Shown here one piece after another: positions 9,244-18,080 of a DNA stretch of 64,000 nt. This DNA is from Dyadobacter sp. UC 10. Lineage in GTDB: Bacteria > Bacteroidota > Bacteroidia > Cytophagales > Spirosomataceae. The stretch lies in NCBI RefSeq assembly GCF_008369915.1, contig NZ_VSRN01000001.1, positions 744,001 to 808,000 on the forward strand. Direction: 5' to 3'. A program made the position numbers and the translations under genes. The notes below the pieces were generated by a model, which saw nothing but the letters and a program-made list of their open reading frames with translations, did no database searches and was not told the origin of the DNA. Positions within the stretch are counted from its first letter, which is position 1, and each line of letters starts with the position of its first letter.

Positions 9244-10080
9244 GTCCATTCCGGCTCCTGGCGTCTTTTTCGAGACTATCCGCCCGCGCTGGTCATATTC
9301 ATACAGGAAAGCATAATCCGCCAAACTTGCATTATCCTGAAACATGGGCTGTAAAACTGCTCGCAACTGCCCGTAATCATCATACACATAATAAATAAAC
9401 AAGCTCTCTCCAGCGGAAGCAATCACTTTTCTGCAAACGAGTCGCTCCTGTTTATCCCGGTATTCCGTTTCAACCTTGCCATTCTCATCCGTTTTCTGTG
9501 TACGCTCCAAAGCTCCTGCTGCATAACTTCCATTGGCGGCGACGGTTGAAAGCAGGTTGGCATTGCTCACATAATCATACCGTTTCACCTCGTTGGCCGC
9601 ATTCGTTCCGTAAGCCAGGTTTGCAGTGGCACTTTTGTTTCCAGGCGACCGGGTTGAAAGCGGGCGAATAAGTGGCGACAGCTCAAAACCGGTTTCTATA
9701 AATGGCCTGCCAAGATCCGACGCATCCAGCCCGGCGGTGTTAGCAGTATAAAAAGCCGCCTGTCCTGCGTCCGCGCCTGTTTGAAATGCGCCACTGCCTG
9801 CGGCGGCGTAAGGCAGATATTGTTTCACCTGCCTCCCGAATTCGTTATAGGAAAACGGCTGCACCAAATCGGCTCCTGTCGGCGATTGGCCAACATTTAC
9901 CCGCTGCTGCTGTCGCCCAAGCCCATCCACGTATTCGACCTGGACAGACACTTTGCTGATATCATTGGCATTGGCTCCGCTTTGCTTGTAATGTCGCGAG
10001 AGTATGTAATTTTTGTTTCCGGACTGCGCGACTGCATTGGCGGTCAGGAGGAGAAGTATAAATAACAATGCAGGTTTCAT
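9241..10080 (-). pseudogene. 5' part of the DUF6443/RHS toxin gene, truncated by the IS
   Basis: N-terminal 279 codons of the RHS protein. A clear signal peptide (MKPALLFILLLLTANAVAQ) shows Sec export. The DUF6443 region follows, with YVDGLGRQQQRVNVGQSP, PFSYNEFGRQVKQYLPYA and YEYDQRGRIVSKKTPGAGM. The stop codon TGA (9241-9243) is supplied by the IS end; the gene sequence would continue at about 7818 in the 3' part. It starts 36 bases after the stop of the 1151-aa T9SS protein and so was probably co-transcribed with it. A secreted DUF6443 fragment without effector tail could still be made. Confidence 0.88.
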
Positions 10081-10116
10081 AGTGAGGTATGTATGGATTG
10101 AAACTGATCTCTCTTC

Positions 10117-13100
10117 TTAATTCTTCACAATACGATGCACGCTCACCAGACCGTTCGCACTGCTAATCTGAATGACATAGCTCCCGGCAGGAAGTCGGGA
10201 CACATCGAGCGATCCGTGTGCTAAATGCCAGTTTACAACCGAATTCCCTCTTGAGTCGAAGATTCTAATCTGGTGGATCTTTGCAGCGGATTCCAGATAA
10301 ACCTTGCCGTCGGAAACAGGGTTTGGATACAATACAACCTCACTTTCAAACCGCAGGTTTTCAATCTGGCTGTAAGCGAAACTACTGTCCTTATCCACCA
10401 TTTTCAGGCGGTACAGGTTTTCGCCCCCGGCCGGATTTAAATCCCGGAATGAATAAAATTCGAAGTCGCTACGCTCACCTCTCGCCGGGACACTCCCAAT
10501 CAGGTTCCAGTCTTTACCATTGATACTATGCTCAATATCAAATCGGTCACTGTTGATTTCAGACGTAGTTTTCCACGTAAGCAGCGCCTGGTTTTCCTGT
10601 CTGACAGCAACAAAAGAAACGAGCGTGACCGGCAAGGGAGGGCTTTGTGAATCGGATATTAAAAATAAAGAAACCGGCGTCACCAGCCCCGTCGGCACCA
10701 CGGGTGCACAATCGATCGGTTGTCCGGCGAAATTGTAGCAGTAAGAAGCCCTCACCGGCCCTGCGGCGGTATTTGAACGTACCGTTTTCAGCCTGTTAAA
10801 TCTGTCATATTCATAAAAGGTTACCTTACTATTTGCATCCGAAATACTTTTTAAGCCGATCAGCGGATAGTACTGGTAGGTACGTATTTGTGGAAAAGCC
10901 GTATTCGCTCCCAGGGTTTCAGAAGCCAGCATATTGGCATTACCCCCGCTGGTAAACCAGTCCAGCTTGGTGACAAGACCATCCCTGGAAGTGATTTCCA
11001 GCGGGTAACCCCGATCCGAATAGCTATTAAAGGTAGTTTCAGTTTCCACCGGGCCCGCCACATTGTTGTCGATGCGCTGCGTCGAAATCACCGATGGGAC
11101 ATATATGCAGGGATTGGAAGTACCCCAGGGACCGGATGCACAGATGTAGCCGGTTTTTGTTTTCAAAGCGGAATTACCCTCTTTTACCGTCTCGGTTAAT
11201 ATAGGATTCACCACATTGGCATTTGTCATATTGACATAAGCCGGATCGTCAAACGGATAAGTAAAGCTCGTTTCAACAGTCTGCCCTTCACTGTTGGTAA
11301 AAGTCTTCGACCTGGGCAGAAGATAATCGGCGGGGTACTGATAAGTTTCGGTAGTTGTAATGCCGCCTCCTGCATTTGCATTTTTGATCACCTGCTTTTG
11401 GGTAAGCAGGGCGGAACCCGTTCTGATCTTGTAATCGAAAAGATGAAATGCATCCTTGGTATGCTCGCAAATCAAATGTGCAAAAGAAGGCTCGCCCGTG
11501 TCGGCGTCGGTGGCAAATGGTTCAATGTACTGCGCCTGCAGGGAGTCACGGATCACCTGCGTATATAGAAAGTTTTCCTTCCAGATTGTGCTATAACTAC
11601 CGCCAGTATACGCCATTGCCTCACGGGAAAGCAGATGCGAGCCTTTCCAGAAATCCACATTGGATAGATACCTTATAAACGGATTGTTTGCAAAGCCCAG
11701 ACTTGGCGAGTCGTACGTGAATACCGTTTTGCCCTGGTTCGAGTTTATATTTCCAACATATTCAGTAGCAAGGGTGTAGATCACCGGGCTAGTCTGGAAA
11801 TAAGACGAACCATCAACAATATCGGAGGACACTTTTACGACATAGAAATTTTCTGCTTCACAGCCGCTGACCAGTGGCGCATGCCTGTTGGTGTAGCCCA
11901 ACGTCCAAAAGCTTTCGATCTGAAATGGGTTCAGGCGAATAAACCCGCAGCCATCGCATTGCTCTCCACCATATTCATAGGATTTAATCTCCTGCTGCCC
12001 ATCTGTATTATTGATGATCCTTTTTACTCGTAAGCCTCCGGCGCTCCTGGCTGCGCCACCCCACCATACCTTGTTGCCTTCAAACTCGAATTCTGTAAAG
12101 CCCGCAGTAGGGTAAGTGATCTTTTTCAGGACATAATACCTGGTCGCATTTTCATCCGCCTCCCTGTTTGCCGTCCCGGAAGAATAGCTGCTTTGTCCTC
12201 CGCCTTTTGCAGTTACCAGTACTTTAAAATGACCGGGTATCAGGCTTGTGTTTGCATTCTGACCATTGTAAAAACCCCAGTAATCCAACCCTTTCAGATC
12301 AACAGGGTTATTCGGGGCAGGCTGCGGCGGCTCGTTGTATTCAAAAAGATGCGTTTCAGTCGCGGCCCCCGCAGGTACCCCGAGCCGGTCGATTCTGGTG
12401 AGTTTGAAGCGCTTGGTGTCACCGGTATAAAAGGCCTGCGAAAATGAATGTTTCTGAACCAGATTACTGCCAACGTCAAATACCTCAACCGATTTCAACC
12501 TGTTTCCATCAAATACACCAGGTGAATTTCCGCCGTCTTCGTAACTGAAAAGCACTTTGCCATTTTCCCACTCAATAGACTTCAGCATCGTCACGTAGTG
12601 CGTGGAATTAACAATTCCCTGCGAGATGTTGATGTGCGGAAAAGCATTTGCACCGGCAGTGACAAAACTTCCAATGGATTGCGGCGGGTTCTGATTATCG
12701 TAGCTGCTAATTTTGCCGATGTCGGTCCGCGAGTTGGAGGTGCTGTAAACGCCCGTTGCATATTTCAGTATAATATGTTCCTTGCCGCCCTGTGAAATCA
12801 CATCAGTGAGCAGCCAGGATGTTGTGAAGCTCCTCCCTGCATTTTTCTGATCGGGGATCGTCGTTTCGATCGCGTCTATGCTCGCTACCGAACGGCCGTA
12901 ACGATAGGTTACGCCGTTTTCATCTACGATTTCAAAATAGGTAAATGCTGCATTGAAAGTTGGTGTGTTGGAAGCAATTTTCAGCGGACGAAACGGAACG
13001 GTAACCGGCTTGTTAGACCCCGTGTAAATCCCGTTCGCATCGAAGATATTCTTTAACAAAAACTTACCCGAACCCGTCGGAAAGCTGTAATAGAATATGT

Positions 13101-13572
13101 CGGGCTGCAAATCCGTCCCCGAAAACGTTTCATCCGCGGCGAGCAGGATCTGGTACAAGCGTTTGCTGGCATCCGCGTTCTGTGCAGTTGTCCCTGCAAG
13201 CTGACCGGCCGGAATGATACTGGCGGGAGTACCTGCCAGCTCGTCCGGGTCGCCGGCAACGGTGCGCGAAATACGTCCGCCTGCGTGGAGCGACCACCCC
13301 AAACCTACATTACCGCTACTCTCCCTCGGTCTGAACCCGCCCGCGTGATAAGACAGGGAAATCGGCAGCGATAGTTTACTCGTATTAATGGTGTAAAGCG
13401 GAATACTGATCTCAGGTACACCAGTTACATGTCCTACCGGATGATCGCCGTATCGCTGAAAAGAGGCGGCTTGTGGCGATGGCGGTGATATCTTACTTTG
13501 GTTACTGCCCTGTGCGTAACTGTTCAGGCACCAACAGACCGGTAGCAGGAAGGGTAAATAGAAATACTTCAT
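10117..13572 (-). CDS. Large secreted RHS/SpvB-like protein with type IX secretion sorting domain
   Basis: 1151-aa secreted protein. The start was chosen at 13572 because MKYFYLPFLLPVCWCLNSYAQG is a good signal peptide; the frame runs 40 codons further upstream without signal features. The N-terminal domain (GHVTGVPEISIPLYTI, LSLPISLSYHAGG, NVGLGWSLHAGGRISR) is the one that often precedes RHS proteins in Bacteroidetes. Weak YD-type repeats lie in the second half (TFYEYDRFNRLKTV). The C-terminus has a fibronectin-like segment and a type A T9SS sorting domain (EVVLYPNPVSDGKVYLES to the end). It should be surface displayed or released. The gene is first in the apparent operon with the RHS toxin and the immunity gene. 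Confidence 0.88.
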   Translation of the reverse strand: MKYFYLPFLLPVCWCLNSYAQGSNQSKISPPSPQAASFQRYGDHPVGHVTGVPEISIPLYTINTSKLSLPISLSYHAGGFRPRESSGNVGLGWSLHAGGRISRTVAGDPDELAGTPASIIPAGQLAGTTAQNADASKRLYQILLAADETFSGTDLQPDIFYYSFPTGSGKFLLKNIFDANGIYTGSNKPVTVPFRPLKIASNTPTFNAAFTYFEIVDENGVTYRYGRSVASIDAIETTIPDQKNAGRSFTTSWLLTDVISQGGKEHIILKYATGVYSTSNSRTDIGKISSYDNQNPPQSIGSFVTAGANAFPHINISQGIVNSTHYVTMLKSIEWENGKVLFSYEDGGNSPGVFDGNRLKSVEVFDVGSNLVQKHSFSQAFYTGDTKRFKLTRIDRLGVPAGAATETHLFEYNEPPQPAPNNPVDLKGLDYWGFYNGQNANTSLIPGHFKVLVTAKGGGQSSYSSGTANREADENATRYYVLKKITYPTAGFTEFEFEGNKVWWGGAARSAGGLRVKRIINNTDGQQEIKSYEYGGEQCDGCGFIRLNPFQIESFWTLGYTNRHAPLVSGCEAENFYVVKVSSDIVDGSSYFQTSPVIYTLATEYVGNINSNQGKTVFTYDSPSLGFANNPFIRYLSNVDFWKGSHLLSREAMAYTGGSYSTIWKENFLYTQVIRDSLQAQYIEPFATDADTGEPSFAHLICEHTKDAFHLFDYKIRTGSALLTQKQVIKNANAGGGITTTETYQYPADYLLPRSKTFTNSEGQTVETSFTYPFDDPAYVNMTNANVVNPILTETVKEGNSALKTKTGYICASGPWGTSNPCIYVPSVISTQRIDNNVAGPVETETTFNSYSDRGYPLEITSRDGLVTKLDWFTSGGNANMLASETLGANTAFPQIRTYQYYPLIGLKSISDANSKVTFYEYDRFNRLKTVRSNTAAGPVRASYCYNFAGQPIDCAPVVPTGLVTPVSLFLISDSQSPPLPVTLVSFVAVRQENQALLTWKTTSEINSDRFDIEHSINGKDWNLIGSVPARGERSDFEFYSFRDLNPAGGENLYRLKMVDKDSSFAYSQIENLRFESEVVLYPNPVSDGKVYLESAAKIHQIRIFDSRGNSVVNWHLAHGSLDVSRLPAGSYVIQISSANGLVSVHRIVKN

Positions 13573-13848
13573 ATTGACCTGTGCGAATTGGAAAGTAAAT
13601 TGATTCGCCAGTTTTAGACGCGGCCATTCGCCGGAGGTAACGGTTATGTGGCCGATAATAGAAGCGCAGTTATTTGCCGGTCGCTTCCACAATTGAATGG
13701 TTTTTCGAAATGACGAATATGCAGATTTGTAGACAGTGCCTTCTGTATCACAGTCAGTACGTCTTTTTTCTCAATTCAATACAATCTTAAATGCGCGAAA
13801 CAGAAGTGCGCGACAATTTTGTGACTGTTAATCAAACACAAAACAGCC

Positions 13849-14628
13849 ATGACTAAAACTTCATTCTTTCGCGCGTTCTCACTCTTTTGCATTTTTACAT
13901 TGACTCAAACTGCCTGTACTACCGATGACGTACCACCGGAAAGTGAACCGAAAGGCCAACCGGGGTTTGTGACTGGAGTAGTAACCGGGCCGGACGGAAA
14001 GCCGCTTTCCAAGGCCACAATCCATTCCGAGCATACAGTTTTGATCGGTCGCGGGGCGGAAGCCAGGTCCGGCTCAGATGGTACGTACCGGATCGCGCTG
14101 GTGGAAGGGCTCGGGCATTGGATTGTGAGAGGATACATTTTAAAAGAGTATAATGACCGCGTCTACAAAATCCTGCTGGACCCTGAAAATCAGGACTCTT
14201 TCAGTGAAAAAGACAAACCGGTCCGTAATTTTCAATGGAAGCTGCAAGGTCACATTCCCGATCAGAGCCTGAACCAGTTTTACGGCGGGACTGCCGAGTT
14301 GCAGCGCGACCCTAACTCGGATCTGAATGATACCGAAAATGTTGTATTCACCTTCCAGCCCGACGGCCCGCTGATCGACGGTTCACAAGGAAAAACGCTT
14401 CAACTGAAAGGCGGTAAACGTGGTACGCAAAATCACAATTTCATCCACGATATCCCGATCGGCCGCTACAAAGTGACCGCCATTTACCAGCCCACCGGCC
14501 AGCAATTGCTCGTAACCGATTCCTGGAATGACGGGGAATACCGCGAATCAGCAACTATCGAATTCTTCGGGACCGAGGCCTCCTATCGCGCAAACCAAAT
14601 GGGGATCGGTTTTACGGACAGATTTTGA
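13849..14628 (+). CDS. Lipoprotein with carboxypeptidase-regulatory-like domain
   Basis: 259-aa lipoprotein: a hydrophobic leader ends in a lipobox (LTQTAC, Cys23). It is followed by a carboxypeptidase-D regulatory-like beta-sandwich (FVTGVVTGPDGKPLSKATIHSEH, then SDGTYRIAL). The second half contains a possible calcium-loop-like acidic segment (DPNSDLNDTENVVF) and a beta-rich C-terminus. I do not recognise a specific family beyond the regulatory-like domain. It lies divergent from the 1151-aa RHS-type gene across 276 bases and converges on the AraC gene with a 6-base gap. Confidence 0.7.
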   Translation: MTKTSFFRAFSLFCIFTLTQTACTTDDVPPESEPKGQPGFVTGVVTGPDGKPLSKATIHSEHTVLIGRGAEARSGSDGTYRIALVEGLGHWIVRGYILKEYNDRVYKILLDPENQDSFSEKDKPVRNFQWKLQGHIPDQSLNQFYGGTAELQRDPNSDLNDTENVVFTFQPDGPLIDGSQGKTLQLKGGKRGTQNHNFIHDIPIGRYKVTAIYQPTGQQLLVTDSWNDGEYRESATIEFFGTEASYRANQMGIGFTDRF

Positions 14629-14634
14629 AGGGAT

Positions 14635-15450
14635 TTAAGTTTGAATGATCTCCGCAAAATTCTCCACCAGCTCATTCGCCCTCTTTTGAAACCGGAATGG
14701 GGAATCGCCGGCAAATTCTTTGAAGGAACGGATGAAATGTGATTGGTCGGCGTATTGGTTCTCGTAGGCAATGTCGGAAAGCTTGTCGAAGCCATTTTCC
14801 CGCAACTGGTTCAGTGACGATTGAAAGCGGACGATCCTGCAAAACTGGTTGGGTGATATGCCGATCACCTGCTGAAATTTTCTTTCCAGCCCGCGTTCCG
14901 AGAGTCTCGTTTTCTCCTGTATCGCAGCCAGCGGAATTGCGCCCTTGTACTTGTAAATCAGCGAAAGCGCAGTCATAATGTCGGCGTCGGCAGTGAAGGA
15001 AGTGTGTTGTGTTTGCTGTTTCAAAAATCCGTTCAACAATGCGACCTTGCTGCAAACACTGTCGGCTTCTGATAGCCTTTCAGTCAGGTATTTGCCACTG
15101 CTGTTCAACTCAGTAATATCTACGCAGGTATTGGTGAGCTGGCTTGCAGAAAGTCCGAAGATCGTTTTCAGTGCGTGCGGATAAAAATAAACACCGATTG
15201 CGCGAAAAGCAGGAGGCGATTCTATTTCTGTTGCGGAAGTACTTTGGCCATACAAAAACGTCGAAGGAAGTTTTTTGCCAAACTGATAAAAAGAACCGTT
15301 TGCCGATTCATGGAAAACCATTCCCGGCGAGCCGTCGGCAATGGTATTAAACCTGCGCGGGGACACCCTGACACTTTGGTCTTCCAGCACCCAGAAGTAC
15401 TTTACATAATCGCGTAAGTCCGGCGATGGCTGAATTTTAAAGTGTTCCAT
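14635..15450 (-). CDS. AraC-family transcriptional regulator
   Basis: 271-aa regulator with an N-terminal DUF6597-like sensor domain (LRDYVKYFWVLEDQ, ADGSPGMVFH) and a C-terminal AraC double helix-turn-helix (IQEKTRLSERGLERKFQQVIG, then LSDIAYENQYADQSHFIRSF and FAGDSPFRF). The effector is unknown. It stands alone: the 590 bases upstream carry repeats but no gene, and the downstream neighbour converges. Confidence 0.9.
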   Translation of the reverse strand: MEHFKIQPSPDLRDYVKYFWVLEDQSVRVSPRRFNTIADGSPGMVFHESANGSFYQFGKKLPSTFLYGQSTSATEIESPPAFRAIGVYFYPHALKTIFGLSASQLTNTCVDITELNSSGKYLTERLSEADSVCSKVALLNGFLKQQTQHTSFTADADIMTALSLIYKYKGAIPLAAIQEKTRLSERGLERKFQQVIGISPNQFCRIVRFQSSLNQLRENGFDKLSDIAYENQYADQSHFIRSFKEFAGDSPFRFQKRANELVENFAEIIQT

Positions 15451-15502
15451 AATTGCAAATTACAGAAACAGAAAATTTTAAGTTCAGGCTCTTGCGGATT
15501 TT

Positions 15503-15572
15503 TTGGCTGTTGGCTATTGGCTTTTGGCTATTGGCTATTGGCTATTGGCTATTAGCTTTTAGCTTTTAGCTT
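15503..15572 (+). repeat. Tandem array of ten heptamers
   Basis: Ten head-to-tail 7-bp units: ttggctg, ttggcta, ttggctt, four of ttggcta, and three of ttagctt. Related units recur at 15654-15681 (four units) and after 15763 with an a-t-a-g-c-t-a variant. The stretch is non-coding. Confidence 0.95.
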
Positions 15573-15574
15573 TT

Positions 15575-15659
15575 ATACTATTTATTGAGCAACTTGGTTC
15601 AATAGTGCATCGTACAAACTGGAACCTGAAGAGTTATTCTTACCTGAATGCTATTGGCT
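15575..15659 (+). repeat. 85-bp direct repeat, copy 1
   Basis: Identical by eye to 15684-15768. It contains an imperfect palindrome (TATTGAGC ... GGTTCAATA) and ends in a heptamer-like CTATTGGCT. Heptamer arrays flank it on both sides. Confidence 0.95.
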
Positions 15660-15683
15660 GTTGGCTATTAGCTTTTGGCTTTC

Positions 15684-15768
15684 ATACTATTTATTGAGCA
15701 ACTTGGTTCAATAGTGCATCGTACAAACTGGAACCTGAAGAGTTATTCTTACCTGAATGCTATTGGCT
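15684..15768 (+). repeat. 85-bp direct repeat, copy 2
   Basis: Second identical copy, 109 bases after the first. The 24-base spacer is made of heptamer units. It is followed by taatagctaatagctaatt, which pairs with ttagc/attagc units of the first array, so a larger inverted structure is possible. Confidence 0.95.
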
Positions 15769-15802
15769 AATAGCTAATAGCTAATTGCCCATAACAAAAG
15801 TG

Positions 15803-15839
15803 AAGGGGAACCTGCCATCTCCCGGCCTTGGTTCCCCTT
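15803..15839. terminator. Long-stem hairpin in the intergenic region, possible terminator
   Basis: A perfect 10-bp stem (AAGGGGAACC / GGTTCCCCTT) with a 17-nt loop. No T run follows on either strand, so termination is uncertain; it may instead be part of the repeat structure next to it. Confidence 0.4.
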
Positions 15840-15982
15840 GCAGGCTGATACGAAGATCAACCGAATTTTAATCTAAAACAGGTCAGTCAAGCAATATTCT
15901 GACCTTACACTTGCACTGAATTTGAAGAGGGGTTGTTTTTACGTGATATAAAACTAGTCATATTACTTACGTGCCAATTTCA

Positions 15983-16007
15983 GAATTATACCGATACGGT
16001 ATAATTC
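15983..16007. repeat. 11-bp-arm palindrome downstream of the LytTR regulator
   Basis: GAATTATACCG-ATA-CGGTATAATTC is a perfect inverted repeat with a 3-base centre, 35 bases past the stop of the minus-strand response regulator. It could act as a transcript-end hairpin, although no T tract follows, or as a protein-binding site. Confidence 0.6.
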
Positions 16008-16041
16008 CATTCCAAATCCCTGTTTTTACAAACGAAGCTTT

Positions 16042-16809
16042 TTACCTGCTTTTGACCACATTCAATTTGGCGATCAAATCGTGCCGGCGGCCTTCGGGGA
16101 TGGGAATTTTGTGAATCCCGGCGATGATCTGATTTGCACTGAGCCTGCTGATATGATCCAGGTTGATAATGTGTTTGCGTGAAAGCTTGTAGAAGTAGCT
16201 TTTCAGTTCGGAATAAATGCGCCCGATGTTTGGGGAAACATAAATGTAGTTGTATGTTTTTTCGGGATACAGTCTTTTAAATTCCTCCTCTGTGATGTAG
16301 ATCTTGGCGTAAGGCCCGTCGGCTTCGATGAAGACGATACTGCTTTGGCGTACCTGAATGTGTTCTTTGTCCGTAAAAAAAACAATATGATCACTTTGGG
16401 TCGTTTTGGTTGCCGGGAGGTTACCAGCCTGAAAATTATGCAGCGCCAGATTGATCTGCACGATCAGCTCGCTCGGCCGGATCGGTTTTTCGAGAAATGC
16501 TGCCGGAAAAGTAGATTGGGACCGTTCTGCAATCTCTTCATAGGAATCTTCACCGGTAATGTAAATAATAGGTATCCACTTGATGCGAAGAAGTTCCTGT
16601 GCAGTCGCAATACCGTCCTCCGGTCCATCCAGTTTCATATCAATCAACGCCAGGTCGCACATCTGGGCTTTCATGGTGGATACGGCATCGGTAAGATTTC
16701 GGGCAATCCCCGTGACTAAAAACCCTTTTCCATTGAGCTCTGCTTCAAGCTGCCTGGCCATCAACGGATTGTCTTCCACTATTAAAATCTTAGCACCTTC
16801 GGACGTCAT
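16042..16809 (-). CDS. Orphan LytTR-family response regulator
   Basis: 255-aa regulator with an N-terminal receiver domain (ILIVEDNPLMARQ; phospho-acceptor Asp in LALIDMKLDGPEDG; conserved Lys in FLEKPIRPSEL) and a C-terminal LytTR DNA-binding domain (about residues 150-250, with FIEADGPYAKIYI and YKLSRKHIINLDHI). No kinase gene lies next to it, unlike the other three LytTR regulators in this window. The receiver loop reads DMKLDGPEDG, a form often seen in Bacteroidetes orphan regulators. It stands as a single gene between gene-free regions of 590 and 356 bases. Confidence 0.9.
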   Translation of the reverse strand: MTSEGAKILIVEDNPLMARQLEAELNGKGFLVTGIARNLTDAVSTMKAQMCDLALIDMKLDGPEDGIATAQELLRIKWIPIIYITGEDSYEEIAERSQSTFPAAFLEKPIRPSELIVQINLALHNFQAGNLPATKTTQSDHIVFFTDKEHIQVRQSSIVFIEADGPYAKIYITEEEFKRLYPEKTYNYIYVSPNIGRIYSELKSYFYKLSRKHIINLDHISRLSANQIIAGIHKIPIPEGRRHDLIAKLNVVKSR

Positions 16810-17165
16810 AACTTTAATTTAATTGCCCAAAATAAACCTATTCACATTTTAATCCAAGATAAACAAATCCATTTTATAGAATTAATTCGATAAAATTTTT
16901 AAACTAACCAATAAAAATTTACCTTTTTCTTACATCAATGTTTGAGGAAGGCAGAATGGACGATTGGGTTACTACGGTGAGGCTTGTATAGGAGAGCAGC
17001 AACCTCGATTACTCAAAGCATAATTTTATTACATTTTAGCCTAAAATCAAACGACAGCCCGCTATGCCGGACGCGGATTTTTTTCAATGCCGCTATTTTT
17101 ACAAACTGAGCGCTTATTATATACAATTAAATTATATATTTAAAGACTGACTGTACTTTTAAACT
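16810..17165. other. Gene-free AT-rich intergenic region
   Basis: 356 bases between divergent genes. No reading frame, tRNA or strong hairpin was seen. Both ends are AT-rich (16860-16925 and 17115-17160), which fits two divergent promoters, but no clear TAnnTTTG box with a -33 partner was found. Confidence 0.5.
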
Positions 17166-17921
17166 ATGCCCGTAAAAACACTGAAAATCATATTGACGAC
17201 CCTGTACATTATTCAATCGATCGCGGCCTCAGCTACCGTTTGTATCCCCATTGAATTTATCGGCAAATATGAAACTTCAGCTTTCATAGCCCGGGTAACC
17301 ATCACAAGCGTCGTCCCGAACGAGAAGGACCGCTTTTACTATAAGTCTGACATAAGCATCCGGACCCTCTACAAAGGCCCGCGAATAACAAGTATCCTGA
17401 TTGAGGGAAGCAGCGACGGAAAGGTGCGGATGACGTCTGATATTTTCTTTCCCAAAAACACAGAACTCCTTGTGTACGCGCGCTTAAATGAAGATGGCCA
17501 ACATATTTTCGGCTCCTGCTCTGGTTACCAAATTTTAGATAAAAAGCCTTCCCATGCTACCAGACGAGAGCTCGCAATGCTGGATGTCCTGAAAAAGAAG
17601 CATAAACCCGGCTCTACTATTTATAGATATAGCGCAGAATTCGGCGATCAGCTCAAACCGCTGCGAGGAATCAGCCTTTCCAAAAGCTTTGCCATCTACG
17701 AGATCACATTCGGATCCGGCCGCCAGATCGATTCTGTCCGGACGGTGAGCGGATTCACGTATGAAATTGACGAAAAGCTGAAAACGATCGTAAAAAGCGC
17801 AGACTGGATCGGCCACGATCCGGACCCCGGTGCATCGAAGGGCAAAAAGCGATTGGTCGCATTTTACTATTATGAGGCGGAGAAAAACGAACTCAGCTTT
17901 ATAGGTGAATGGGATGTATAG
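17166..17921 (+). CDS. Secreted protein of unknown function, weakly netrin/TIMP-like
   Basis: 251 aa with a signal peptide (hydrophobic LKIILTTLYIIQSIAASA). The mature N-terminus begins near a Cys (TVCIPIEF), and FIARVTITSV, IRTLYKGPR and a later Cys (FGSCSGYQ) recall the NTR/TIMP-like fold, in which an N-terminal Cys pairs with a later one. The C-terminal 80 residues (SFAIYEITFGSGRQIDSVRT to the end) resemble a TonB C-terminal-type alpha/beta unit, but weakly. Both assignments are pattern impressions, not recognised motifs. The next small gene starts 159 bases downstream. Confidence 0.6.
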   Translation: MPVKTLKIILTTLYIIQSIAASATVCIPIEFIGKYETSAFIARVTITSVVPNEKDRFYYKSDISIRTLYKGPRITSILIEGSSDGKVRMTSDIFFPKNTELLVYARLNEDGQHIFGSCSGYQILDKKPSHATRRELAMLDVLKKKHKPGSTIYRYSAEFGDQLKPLRGISLSKSFAIYEITFGSGRQIDSVRTVSGFTYEIDEKLKTIVKSADWIGHDPDPGASKGKKRLVAFYYYEAEKNELSFIGEWDV

Positions 17922-18080
17922 GATCGTAAAACTACTCCACAATGGAGGATTTTAATTTTTGATTCCGCATTTAACATCGCTTTATTTACTGGTTATTATG
18001 AATGGACAAAGCACATTTTGCGCCAGCCACCTATTTAATGCAGAAAAGGCATAACAGCCGGTCGCTTTAATTACCCTGCT

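Noticed and set aside
13573..13692. Longer start for the 1151-aa T9SS protein
   Set aside because: The signal peptide begins at the ATG at 13572; the upstream 40 residues are polar and unlike a leader.
15575..15768. Two identical 85-bp repeats with a short spacer, considered as a CRISPR remnant
   Set aside because: Repeats are far longer than CRISPR repeats, there are only two copies, the spacer is itself heptamer repeat, and no cas gene is near.
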